DNA from: Scortum barcoo
Taxonomy: Eukaryota > Chordata > Actinopteri > Centrarchiformes > Terapontidae
Length of the DNA: 64,000 bases
NCBI GenBank assembly: GCA_023238725.1
Contig: CM041531.1
Location: 7,973,113-8,037,112, forward strand
Reading direction: 5' to 3'
Notes under the pieces: model-generated
The model's database searches: none
What the model saw: only the letters and a program-made list of their open reading frames with translations
Told to the model about the DNA's origin: nothing
Part shown: positions 54,150-64,000 of the stretch, in pieces
How the letters are laid out: every line of letters starts with the position of its first letter
Numbering within the stretch: position 1 is the stretch's first letter
Made by a program: the position numbers and the translations under genes

Positions 54150-54780
54150 AGTAAAAGCTTATAATTTTTTCGTTGCCACTGTCAGAAAAAGTAATAATTC
54201 TGCGCCCGGTTCATTACTGAGGTCATATCTCATGGTGGTGGTGGTGTACTGGAGTGTATTTTAATAAAAGGTGGTTTTAATACTTGGTTCGCTCCATTTA
54301 CATACATGAGAGGGGCAGAATATTAAAACCACCTTCACTCCGGCATAGCAATGCCACCACCCACCGCGACCTCAATAATAAACCTTCCTGCCAGTGTCAA
54401 CAATAGCTGACAAATTATAAGCTAATTCACAGCAGAGCTGGGTCACGTTTGGTTGTGCAGGTGTACTTAATTAAGCGGCTGTTGGCTGCACCTCTTGCGC
54501 GTCTCACACTGGACGTAAATCATCACATCACAGGTCAGAGTCCACAGTGAGAGGCTGAAACTTTAACATCCTCTCCGCCGCTGTTGCCTCTTCGCTCACA
54601 CCACAGAAATAGCACACGGCCGCTCTCAGCCGGCTCTGGTGGCAGACAGATGCGTGTTGGGCTGTCGTCACAGAGCCCTGAAAGCCTCTTACACTCCAGT
54701 CCACATAAAATCATGATGCATTTGCGGTGCAAAGTGGTATTTTAGGCCTTTTAACTATGTTTGTATTTTACAGAACAATC
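54150..54780. promoter_or_regulatory. CNE-like block containing an imperfect palindrome
   Basis: A GC-balanced block in the desert. Its left end (54215-54377) is an imperfect inverted repeat: GGTGGTTTTAATA at 54270-54282 pairs with TATTAAAACCACC at 54321-54333. TGAGGTC at 54218-54224 pairs with GACCTCA at 54368-54374. The right part has TGTACTTAATTAAGCGG and AAATCATGATGCATTTGCGG, which look like homeodomain/POU-type sites. Regulatory function is inferred. Confidence 0.35.
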
Positions 54781-54784
54781 TCTA

Positions 54785-56500
54785 ATCAAGACTTGAGGGG
54801 GGGTTGCAGAGATTTATGAACTCGATTCACTTTTCATCAATCTTCTGATTCGAATGGGCTATTTTTACTGTTCAAAGAAAGTTTTAGGAAATCTATCTGT
54901 CTATCTCAAGTTTTATTTGTTTGTTTTTAATCACTGTGAGGTGTCCTCAGAAATATGCAAAACATGTGGTGCCTATTTCTGCAGAACAGAGGAGAGGAGG
55001 AGTACGAAGAGGAAAATATTAACTAGTTTGGTCTTTTTGATTCAGTCTGCAGTCTGACACGCATCATCTTCAGATAAACACACATTTGCCTCAGAACCAC
55101 AACCTCAAACGCAGCGTTTGTGTTGATAAAACTAACACAAATACACACACTGCTAATCTAATAGTTCGTTTAAAGAAGTTCCCATGAGAAATAACATCCA
55201 GCAGCGATACTGATTATTGTTGAGTTGCATCCAATTAGCTTTATTAATCAAATGATGAAGAATAATACATGTGAAAATTTCGCTTTTCGCTTCATTTCAT
55301 TATGCATTTTGTTTCTGAGTGAGAACACTGGGTGTTTTATATTCTAGAGACGGTGATTCACAGCTGAGCAAAAAGTGTCCAAGTGTCATTTAAATTTGCA
55401 GGAGATGGTCAGGTCTGTTTGGGTGCCACAGAAAGTGCCCTCAGGCGGAGGGTGTTACAGCACTGATCGTCTGATCGTTATCAAAAGGCCTTCCTGTCTT
55501 TGAAATCCCTGCAATGGCTGAATATTTCCTGGCTGCCGCGCACCAGCCTCATAATGTGTTCAGATATTACAGCTACATGCAAACACAATGACAGAGTGCA
55601 CTCACATTGAAGCATTCAGACAGTTTTCCCTCTTTACGTTCCCCGTCTTTTTACATTCGACCTCTGGAGAGATTTCGGTTTTATCAAGTGCATCTACTTT
55701 ATTTACAGATCGGGAATCTTGGCATGAGGAAGTGACAAAATGGTCTTGTTAAACATGTCTTTTCCCCCGTCTGCAGGTTCGACGTTCACTTATCTCCACC
55801 GAAGGAGGTTTGTTTTTTGGGTCCCATTTGTTTAGCAGTTTGTTATTTAGCAGAATATGTTAGGAAAACTCTTGTTTACAGATTCCAGTGAGAGTTAAGA
55901 AACAGGAAAACAAGTGATCTGAGTTTCTGGTGCAGATCAGGATTCAGATGCAGGGCCAACCATTTTTGCAGGATTACGTCACATTACAGACACTTACTTG
56001 AGGGAAATCAATCACACTCATATACCATAACCACGAACCATCATATGTATCCTGAGAGGTTTTCTAAAATAACCAGTTTGGAGGATTTCTCAGGCTTGTG
56101 TACATGAGTCTCTTAGTGTTTATAAAGATCAAACCAATTTGGGAAAACCCCTTGGCTCATTTTCTGAGAGTGAGATGAGAAGATTGATACAATCACATCA
56201 GTCAGGACGTAGTTAGCTTTGCAGTTCTGTGCAAAGTGAACAAATACACCCACCAACACCTCTAAAGCACGTGAATTAATGTGTTTTTATGAGCAGCAGA
56301 TCATCCATCCATTCAGTATTTATACAGATACAGGTTGACAGTGAGCACGTTTTGGTTTTGATGTTCAAAAGTTAGAGAATAACTTCCCCAAAACCATGAA
56401 TTCTTTCCTTTCTGTTTGTTTATGGATCAAATAAACAGACACAACAAGTTAAAGAGCGTTAGAAATATTGGCAGGCACTTTTTTTTGTCTTTTTTTTTCC
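54785..56500. other. Gene desert, part 4
   Basis: No gene recognised. A GC-balanced stretch near 55380-55610 has the texture of a conserved non-coding element. A pyrimidine tract and CTGCAG at 55770-55776 could act as a splice acceptor, but no downstream exon is credible. Confidence 0.35.
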
Positions 56501-56504
56501 CCCA

Positions 56505-56610
56505 CCCACACAGAACCAGGCTAGCTGTTTCCCTCTACTTCTAGTGTTTATGCTAAGCTAAGCTAACCACGGCCTGAGTGCAGCTCACATGAAGGGGCCC
56601 TGTGGAGTAA
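56505..56610 (+). repeat. Dispersed fish repeat, GCTAAGCTAA family, copy 2
   Basis: It contains ACCAGGCTAGCTGTTTCCC then TATGCTAAGCTAAGCTAACC. It is a short fragment of the element described at 23370-23550. Confidence 0.75.
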
Positions 56611-56781
56611 ACAAAGAAAAGTTATGTTTACAGTCACTGTTACTCAAATCAAAATGCACCGTGTGTATCTTCTAACAAACGTATCACTGCATTTCTGTCT
56701 TTTTCACTGCCCTTGTTCGGGAGTTGTTGCATTTCTCTATGCGTTACCACCACCTGTTGCACAGTGAAATAATAAATGAAA

Positions 56782-56799
56782 CGTGTGTGTGTGTGTGTG
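56782..56799. repeat. (GT)n microsatellite
   Basis: Nine GT units, in desert DNA. Confidence 0.9.
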
Positions 56800-58790
56800 C
56801 TTAAATACGCTTGAGTACACTTGAGTTCACGACACGACTCCACTCGATATTGATCTTTTTATCTCAGCCTCGCAAAGAAAGTAAGGTTGGATTATTCCTG
56901 TAAGTTCCTTTAATCAAACAGGAATCTGGTCATTTATGGGGTTTTTTATTTTCTGCTCTTGGCAACAGTGAAAAATACAGAAACATGGCAGAACATGGAC
57001 AGAAATATTCTCCAAAAGCTGTATTTTCACTACAGAATGAGTAAGACAACTAATGATAGAAGCATATCACCATGGAAAATATTAATAACTTTTCTTGTGA
57101 GGATGATTTGACTGTAGAGGCAAATAATAACAGCACATTTTATCTGAAGAGCATTTTTCAGGATCCTCAAAGATGTTTTTACATGCAGCTCACACTCTGA
57201 GTGGATAAACACTGTCAGTAATAACAATATCAAACCCCCGCAGACACACTTCGGCCTGTGAAGCAGAAACTTCTTTAACCTTTAAATCATCTGAAGCTGT
57301 AAAAAATCTGCTATCGCGTCGCGTCTTCTGCCTCACAGCTGTCCCTTCCTGGTTAATAATCCTCCTTTTTTTTTCGTCCTCTTTAGCATGATTGTCCTGT
57401 TTTTCCCCCCGTTTTCCTGCTCCTTCCCTTTTCCCACCCACTTCACGTCCCCTTGAGGAGCTGGCAGCGGCAGACTTCGAGATCCCACCAGCCTCTGCGA
57501 GCTGGGAATCTGCTGCCCTTTGGTTTAAATAGCATAACCCTCCGTGTCCCATATTCCATACACAAACAGGAAGTGAAGACCTTACTGCTGCGAGAGGATG
57601 TTGTGAAAGTGTTTATTTTTCGTTCACAGTTGCTGTGTGTTTCATATATATGCCACCTCACAGCAGCTTGTTTGTCGCGTTGGTTTAGTCTTTATCCACT
57701 TGCGAACCTTTTCTGATTTGCGTGATTCTGTGCTTCAGGAATGGGATTCAGAGAGGGGATTTTTTTTCTTTCATTTCATGTCTTTCCCATGTTGAGGAAA
57801 ATCTCGGTGGAGTTTCTTTTTTATCTGCCAGTTTCACTTCATGAGAAAATGACTATTTAAATGGTCCCAATGGGCCGTTTCTTCAGCATTTCCTCTTGTT
57901 AGGAATGCTCAGAGTGGGGGTGTTTCGGCGTAATAGGAAATACTTTTGATTTAAGTCAAGTTACAAGATCGAGAACGAGATCATCCCCGTCTTGTCGTTT
58001 CTCCAAGACCCCACCAACCCTCCCCCCAAACCAAGACAAAAAAACGTGTGAGAAAGACCTAGAGGCCGACAGACTGCCAGAAAAAAAAAAAGATTTGTTT
58101 TTATATCTGCGTCGCAAACAATATGTAACACACAATCTCACAGTAGTCTCCCGATCTGGCAAATCTTTCAGAACATTTTTTAGCTCATAGTTGTGTTTTC
58201 TGCTTCGTATGAAACAATAAACACAGACGCTGCTGGCACTGGCTTTGTTGTCATTGTGGAAAACATAACAGCTCCGAGATGCAGGAGCGGCGGAGGCAAT
58301 GAACTGGGGTTACTGTGCTCGTCGAATGTTGGGAAGGCGGATGACAGATCCAGTATATTCTGAGCCTTCAACTTCTGATGCAGCCGAGACTCGAGCCGAG
58401 ATTTTTTTTTTTCTCTTTTCACTGCGAGTGATTAACACTGATGTGAAAAACACAAACACAGCCTGTTCGCTTTTGATGGTTTACATAATCAGCGTCACAG
58501 AGAAACCTCGTATGAAGGCCTTTGCGGCAAAGCTGTGAACTATTTCTCGTAGTGTTTTCTCAAAGTGATATTCGGCGGTGTACATCTGGAGCGGGAGGTG
58601 AAGGAGAAAGAAAATGGTTTGTTCCAGCTGCCGTGCAGAGGTTATGACTCCCAGTTCAGCTCATTAAGGGTCAGGTCATTGTGGTTTCTTTGGTGTGTAA
58701 AACAGGACCATTTGTAACAGACCTTTTTCCACAGAAGAAAGTGATGTGTCATATAGCAGAAAAAGCATGTGTATAATAATAACATTAAAG
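56800..58790. other. Gene desert, part 5, with CNE-like blocks
   Basis: No gene recognised. GC-balanced blocks lie at about 57440-57730 and 58130-58560, the latter with GAAACAATAAACAC (SOX-like AACAAT). Open frames of up to 120 codons here are compositionally biased and match no family. Confidence 0.3.
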
Positions 58791-58794
58791 TATA

Positions 58795-59040
58795 GAGCTA
58801 AAACGATTAGCTGATTAGTCGATTAAGTTAGCCGAGTGACAGAAAATGATTTTGATAATAATAATCATCATTTTAATGAAGTCAAATGTGCTTCTCTTTG
58901 TCTTCTTTGATAGTAAAGTAAAAATGCTGTCAGAGATTTATCAACATTTTCAGCTTTTTTTGTCCACGAAAACATCAATTAATCAAGAAAAATATTGGGA
59001 GATTAATCTATAATAAAATAATTGTTAGTTGTATTTTCCT
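58795..59040. repeat. Dispersed fish repeat, CGATTAGTCGATTA family, copy 3
   Basis: It begins GAGCTAAAACGATTAGCTGA and TTAGTCGATTAAG. It continues with GACAGAAAATGATTTTGATAAT and ends with AATTGTTAGTTGTA. This is the least degraded left end of the three copies in the window. Confidence 0.7.
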
Positions 59041-59284
59041 ACTGTTAACCTACATGTTAAAATGTCTGCTGTGAAAAATGTGTTCTGAATTACTGCGAGA
59101 AGATTTTGACTTCAATTCAGTGTATCATGTAAAGCTCAGGACAGATGGACAGCAGCCGGGTACAGTGATGTTCAGGGTTCATGGACCATTATTCTCTCTC
59201 TAAACCTCTAAAATAAAAAAAGAAGTTTGTATACAGAAACAACAAACAAGATCAAATGTGTTAATTAGTGAGCTTCAGAAATGC

Positions 59285-59410
59285 TGGAATGGGACAGGCT
59301 AACCGTTTCCCTCTGTTTCCAGTCTCTATGCTAAGCTAAGCTAATCATCTGCTGGCTCTCACTTCCCATTTAGTGTACAGACATGAAAGAGGTATTGCTA
59401 CTCAAACCTA
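59285..59410 (+). repeat. Dispersed fish repeat, GCTAAGCTAA family, copy 3
   Basis: It contains GACAGGCTAACCGTTTCCCTC, TCCAGTCTCTATGCTAAGC, TAAGCTAATCATCTGCTGGC and GTGTACAGACATGAAAG. It is intermediate in length between copies 1 and 2. Confidence 0.75.
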
Positions 59411-59414
59411 ATTC

Positions 59415-61890
59415 CTTTGATCAATAATCTCAAGGTTCATCCGCACGTTTACACAAATATCCTGGATAATTTAACACAGAATTGTGGCCATCGGTTCTCA
59501 ATGTGTCCCATCATCTGCTGTTGCCTTGGACAGGAGGACACCAAGAACCACAAAACCTTTGGGGTGATGAAACCGGGTACAAAATACTCAACATTATTCA
59601 TCCAAATGTGAGACAACAGTGAAAGCTGAATTTATTTAAGCAGTTCTTTAAAGTTAAACGTTTTATTTCTCCCCGCCATCACTGATGCAACATCAGATTT
59701 TGCTGTTTCAAAAATGCTTTTCAGACTCAAAGCTGAGTCATCGACATATGTCCTGTATGGTTCACTGTCGTCACTCACATTATCCAAAGTTTGTGTTTTT
59801 CAGCCAACAAGCTCTGATTAACTCTCCCTGTAGAGCATCAAACAGCAGAATAAACACCTGATTCACAAATGTAGCGAACAGCCAGTGAAGAAAATTCAAC
59901 ATTTACCGTCTTAAGTGCCCCTTCAGGAGTAGGTGGAGACCAAAACTGGGCTAAAAAGGCTGAATATTGGACTCACATCCATCAATGACCAGAGGTACAC
60001 CTCCAGATGAATGCTTATGTTGCTGCCTGTCCTCTGGATGGGTAAGTATGAAATTATTAGTAATTATTACATTAACAAATTTACAGAGCGATGCTGTGTG
60101 TCAGTCCGTTTAGGAGTTCTCCTGCCCCCTTATGGCCCAAAATGACACAACTTTAAACACCCGATTCTCGCTATGTGATAGAAATTTTTTGGTGTTTTCT
60201 TGGTTAACGTTAATTTAGCTACCGATGATGCACGTGATTAACAAAGTAACAGCTTAATAATGGAAAACGTCTCTCTTATCGAAAGTTGTTTTAAAGTTGT
60301 TGTAAAGTAATAACTGCTAATGAAACGGCTTGTTTACTTCCTCCACTTTGTTTGTCCATCTATTGAAAATACGCCTCCTGTGAAAATTCCCTCTTAATAA
60401 CTTCATCTGAGAGCTGATGGAAAATGGCAGCTGTGAAGCTGCTTTGGAGGGCAGCTGTGACATCAAATGAAAGCAAAGCATTAAACTGTAATTTATGTCG
60501 TCTGCTGGAACAACTGTCTCCTCTCCGCAGCTCCACTGAACTCTAAGTGGACATTAACTCAGTGCTGTGAACTGCTGTGACATGAATGACGTCTCCTTAA
60601 CGTTCAGATCTACTGCCTACCAGTAAACCAAAGAGTATGTTTGATGCACGTATCAGCGGTATATGAAGGCGGATTGATTTCCAGCAGACGGGGGAGCTTC
60701 TCCGCCCTCCTCGTGTCCTTGTTGGCCCTCACAGCAGGTGTGACAATATCTGACAAGTGCAACAGATAAAATGTGGCAACCAAATGGATAATAACTGGTG
60801 CTATCACTTGCTAATATGGCATTAGAGATATTATTGGTTTCAATAACATCCCTCACTTAAAGAAATCCACTTTGGTCCCCATCAGTCTGTTTGGGCTGAG
60901 AAGCGCGGCTGCATGCACGTCCTGGATCAGGTTTAATGTATTCGTGAAGAGGGCTATTTATTGGACAAAGTATTCACGAAACGTCACAAATGCGCCCCGC
61001 GCCTCCCTCGCTCAGTGTGTGGGTGAAAAGGCTTCAAAGTTTCCTAGGACCTCCAAATGGATGTTTGGCTGTACCACAGAGGACACGCAGAACACAAGCT
61101 AAGTGCTTTAGCAGCGGGTGATGCTAACGCAGTAGGACAGGCTCAGTGTGGCGTGAAGCAGAAGAGTGCTGTGCGAGGTGACTTATGGGACAATGGGGCC
61201 GCTTTTCGCAAATAAAACATGAGGCTTATCCAGAGCCTCTGAGCTATACAGTCTCGGTTTCTGTCAGGTATTTGTGGGTAGGAAAAGAGGGGGCAAAAAT
61301 CTGATTTAATGCTCCTGCACTGTTTGGATTATCTGGTGGACACAGTGACGGGTAACTCTGTGAAATATGTTGGTTTTTTTTTGGTGGCACGCAGAATCCT
61401 TTTAACTCCTTAACATGTTGTTTCTTCACCTTTGTTTCCTCTTAAGTAGCTTTAATCTTATTCCACGTTGTCTAACATAAACTGCATTTATATTCTGCTT
61501 AAGCTCCTGATTGAAGATTGATTTTTTTTTATATTCAAACCCAACACTAGACAATTTTATCAGACTGGAATATTTTATACATAATTTGAGGATGTGCAGA
61601 GTTTACAATAAAGTCCTGTGGTTTGATCAGTGTTTGGCAGATCTACCACGGAGACAGTAAAGTTTAAGAGATTAAAAGATTCTGCTCAGAGAAACAACAA
61701 AATAAGACGTCTAATGAAAAAATGTCTTAAGAACTATATTTATGTTTATATTCTGTTAAATGTATTAAGTCATAAAAAGGAAATTTAAAAAGAGTAAGCA
61801 GAGTCAGTACCCAGAGTCACTGGGTAGTTTTTTTCTGCATTTCGTCATATTAATAGGTATTAATCTCATATTTTAGAGAAGATTTATATA
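59415..61890. other. Gene desert, part 6, with CNE-like blocks
   Basis: No gene recognised. GC-balanced blocks lie at about 60340-60600 and 60640-61230. The second has GTGACAATATCTGACAAGTG, a GATAAA site and GGGCTATTTATTGG (MEF2-like). Conservation could not be tested. Confidence 0.3.
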
Positions 61891-61899
61891 GATTATATA

Positions 61900-62190
61900 G
61901 ATATATATATAGATTAGTGGGAGTTGCAACACCTCCAAGGAGCCATGAGCTGATTACCAGGGAGGGAAACAAGAAAAAAGCAACCTTCTCCTACACAAAA
62001 TTATGTTTATTTTTTAAACTCCCCCCTCAACTTTGCCTCTTATTGTATTTTATTTTGAAATACTAGATAGTTTCATCTCTCCATGCCTTTCAAATGATTA
62101 AAACGTGCAACCCGTGACAAGGGGTCACCAGTTTTGTTTTAAAAGGCCACAGGCTAAAGATGTTGGGAACCACTGACATAGATACTGTTC
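61900..62190 (+). repeat. Possible dispersed repeat ending GTTGGGAACCACTG
   Basis: The segment from CAACACCTCCAAGGAGCCATG to AAAGATGTTGGGAACCACTGAC contains the short GGTTGGGAACCACTG-type motif that ends several fish repeats. Low confidence; the boundaries are unclear. Confidence 0.35.
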
Positions 62191-62194
62191 AGCC

Positions 62195-64000
62195 ACATCT
62201 AAAACTAATAATTTGGTTGGAAAACAGCCTTCAAATGGTTTCTCACCATCTAGTCCAATCTTTAGTCCAATCTATCGTGCTTCTACAGTATTTCCCAAAC
62301 TGGCAACAGCAGCGTCTGAGACATGTGGGATTAGCTGTGATGTAAAAGCAGGAGACAGTCATCCAGCAGGTCCATAAAAAGAGATTATTCTCCTGTTTCT
62401 TCAATTAATGAAAAGTAGAAGTCCTATAAGGCACAGAGGGAAGAAATCTAAAAAACTTCTCAGCCCTTCTCAGAGTTATGTAAAGCCTCTATGCCGACGT
62501 CTGTGAATTTAGCTCCAGACAACGTCAAGCATTCCTTTAAATCCAACTGAAGAGACGTATAAATAAGACATAGTTCGCGCAGCATGACTACATAAAACTA
62601 TATTTGGCAGTGACATCTTTGGGCATAAAAGGTTCAGAGCCACAGTGACTCATTTTTGCACTTTAACCCTTCGAAAGCCAGAGGACCATGTTTGTTCAGC
62701 GAGTGAATTTTTGGCATTTTTAGACAGTTGCATTAAAGAGTTGCAGGAAGAAGAAGAGAGAGAGATGACATGGCACGAAACAAAGGCAGCAAAGAACATT
62801 TTTTAGGTTGCTAAGTTTTAGAGAAAGTGCTTCGAGAAAGAGTTTTAGTGTTTTAATGAACGGTGATGATAGATGATTACAGAAAAATGTACATTTATTA
62901 ATTTACAGATTTTGTTCTCAGGATTGGGAATAATCTGCTTTTGTTTCAAGCAAATCCCTCATTAAAGGTTCAGAAAAGTCTCATTGTAATAAGATAGACA
63001 AGTAGCACAATAGTGGATATTAATGACAATTTCTCATATCAATATATATAAAAAAATATGAGAAAAGGATGCAGGTGTTAAATAATCAAAGAGATATTTA
63101 CTGAACTGTGCATCACTCTTGAATTTCAAGACATCAAACATTTTATACATCTAAAAGCAAATCCACAAATCAAGATATTGAATTATCGCCCCCAGAAAAC
63201 TGATCGAGATGTAGTTTAATGATATTTTGTGCAGAACTGTGTCTGCTTTCAGTAAGTTGTAGGGACAGTCGTGGAGGTTTGATGTTATGAGTCCTGAATT
63301 TGTGGTCGAGGTGCATACAGACGGCGGCCTCCTGTGCATTAGAGCCTCATGGTACAGACTGTACGAACTGTATGTGCTCAATAAATTAATGAACACTCAG
63401 CAGCACAGTCAATATTTCATAGGCAGTGAGTGTTACTAAAATGACAAACAGAGCGTAATATACGTCATCTCTTAACATTCACAAAGTATAATACAGCTGC
63501 TGGCTGAAGGCAGCAGAGGGCCACATCTCTGCAACTCTGCTGTATTCTGCTTTATTTGTATTAAATGTAGATCTGGAAATGAGTCAAATAAAGCACAAAA
63601 CAATCCACAGAAGAAAGAAAGATATGTAAAACAAATGCTAATATGAAATGATGTGCATCACATAATAACATTAAACCTGCATTACATCCAGCTATCATCA
63701 TCCAGCCACATTATTAACGGTTAAAACAACACTGTCACCCACCTGATCTTTATTTCAGCCTGCAGAACAGATTATAATACTGAATTAAATCTGCTAAAAC
63801 CTCAAAAAGCAGAGCGTTTAAACGCCTGCACACTGCCTCCTGAACAAGGCCTTCAGCTTCCCTTCAACACACGAACAAAACAGTCGTACAAAGCTCATTT
63901 TTAATTCACATATATTGATAATTTCTTACATTCAGGGAGATTTTGCCTCATGAAATCATTTAGAGTTGTGCATAATTCTGTTGACTTAAAAAAAATCAAT
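62195..64000. other. Gene desert, right end
   Basis: AT-rich DNA with no recognisable gene, RNA gene or named repeat. Short ORFs (up to 81 codons) have no family signature. Confidence 0.45.

Noticed and set aside
55760..55815. Possible isolated exon after CCCCCGTCTGCAG
   Set aside because: The acceptor looks good, but no clear donor or recognisable peptide follows and no partner exons are near.
57190..57552. 120-codon open frame on the - strand
   Set aside because: Charged, low-complexity centre and no recognisable family; it crosses a region with CNE-like texture.
57880..57910. Short palindrome AGCATTTCCT...AGGAATGCT
   Set aside because: Arms of 9-10 bp with a mismatch are expected by chance in 64 kb; no further support.

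Overview
This window is vertebrate nuclear DNA, almost certainly from a ray-finned (teleost) fish. The genes are split by GT-AG introns, and their proteins are close to, but not identical with, their mammalian orthologues. The intergenic DNA holds dispersed repeats of types common in spiny-rayed fishes. I found no bacterial, phage, CRISPR or operon-type system.

Four complete protein-coding genes can be reconstructed exon by exon from the sequence. sin3a is on the + strand (non-coding exon 1 near 1340-1525, coding 5266-16593, 20 coding exons, 1300 aa). crabp1 is on the - strand (26178 to 19196, 4 exons, 137 aa). slc25a44 is on the - strand (33985 to 32123, 3 coding exons, 315 aa). psma4 is on the + strand (37521-40500, 8 coding exons, 261 aa). 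The far left end (218-305) looks like the last exon of an unidentified upstream gene.

Layout: 1-1150 holds an upstream gene end and a retroelement relic. 1151-1321 is a tandem array of CCAAT boxes at the sin3a promoter. 1320-19000 is sin3a. sin3a and crabp1 converge tail to tail near 18.8-19.0 kb. crabp1 intron 3 holds a dead Tc1-like transposase. 26.2-30.2 kb is intergenic and repeat-bearing. slc25a44 and psma4 lie head to head, with about 1 kb between their probable 5' ends. From 40.6 to 64 kb I see no gene: AT-rich DNA, several dispersed repeats, and GC-balanced blocks that look like candidate conserved non-coding elements.

The genes are not one pathway. sin3a encodes the scaffold of the Sin3/HDAC co-repressor, crabp1 a cytosolic retinoic-acid carrier, slc25a44 a mitochondrial branched-chain amino-acid carrier and psma4 the alpha3 ring subunit of the 20S proteasome. 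In human, SIN3A, CRABP1 and PSMA4 all lie on 15q24-q25, so the linkage is ancestral. SLC25A44 is on human chromosome 1, so its place here reflects rearrangement. I see no convincing undescribed system. The most useful leads are the CCAAT array, a possible intronic polyadenylation site in sin3a, a weak U-rich-flanked splice donor in sin3a, an overlapping upstream ORF in slc25a44, and a 160-bp imperfect palindrome in the gene desert.
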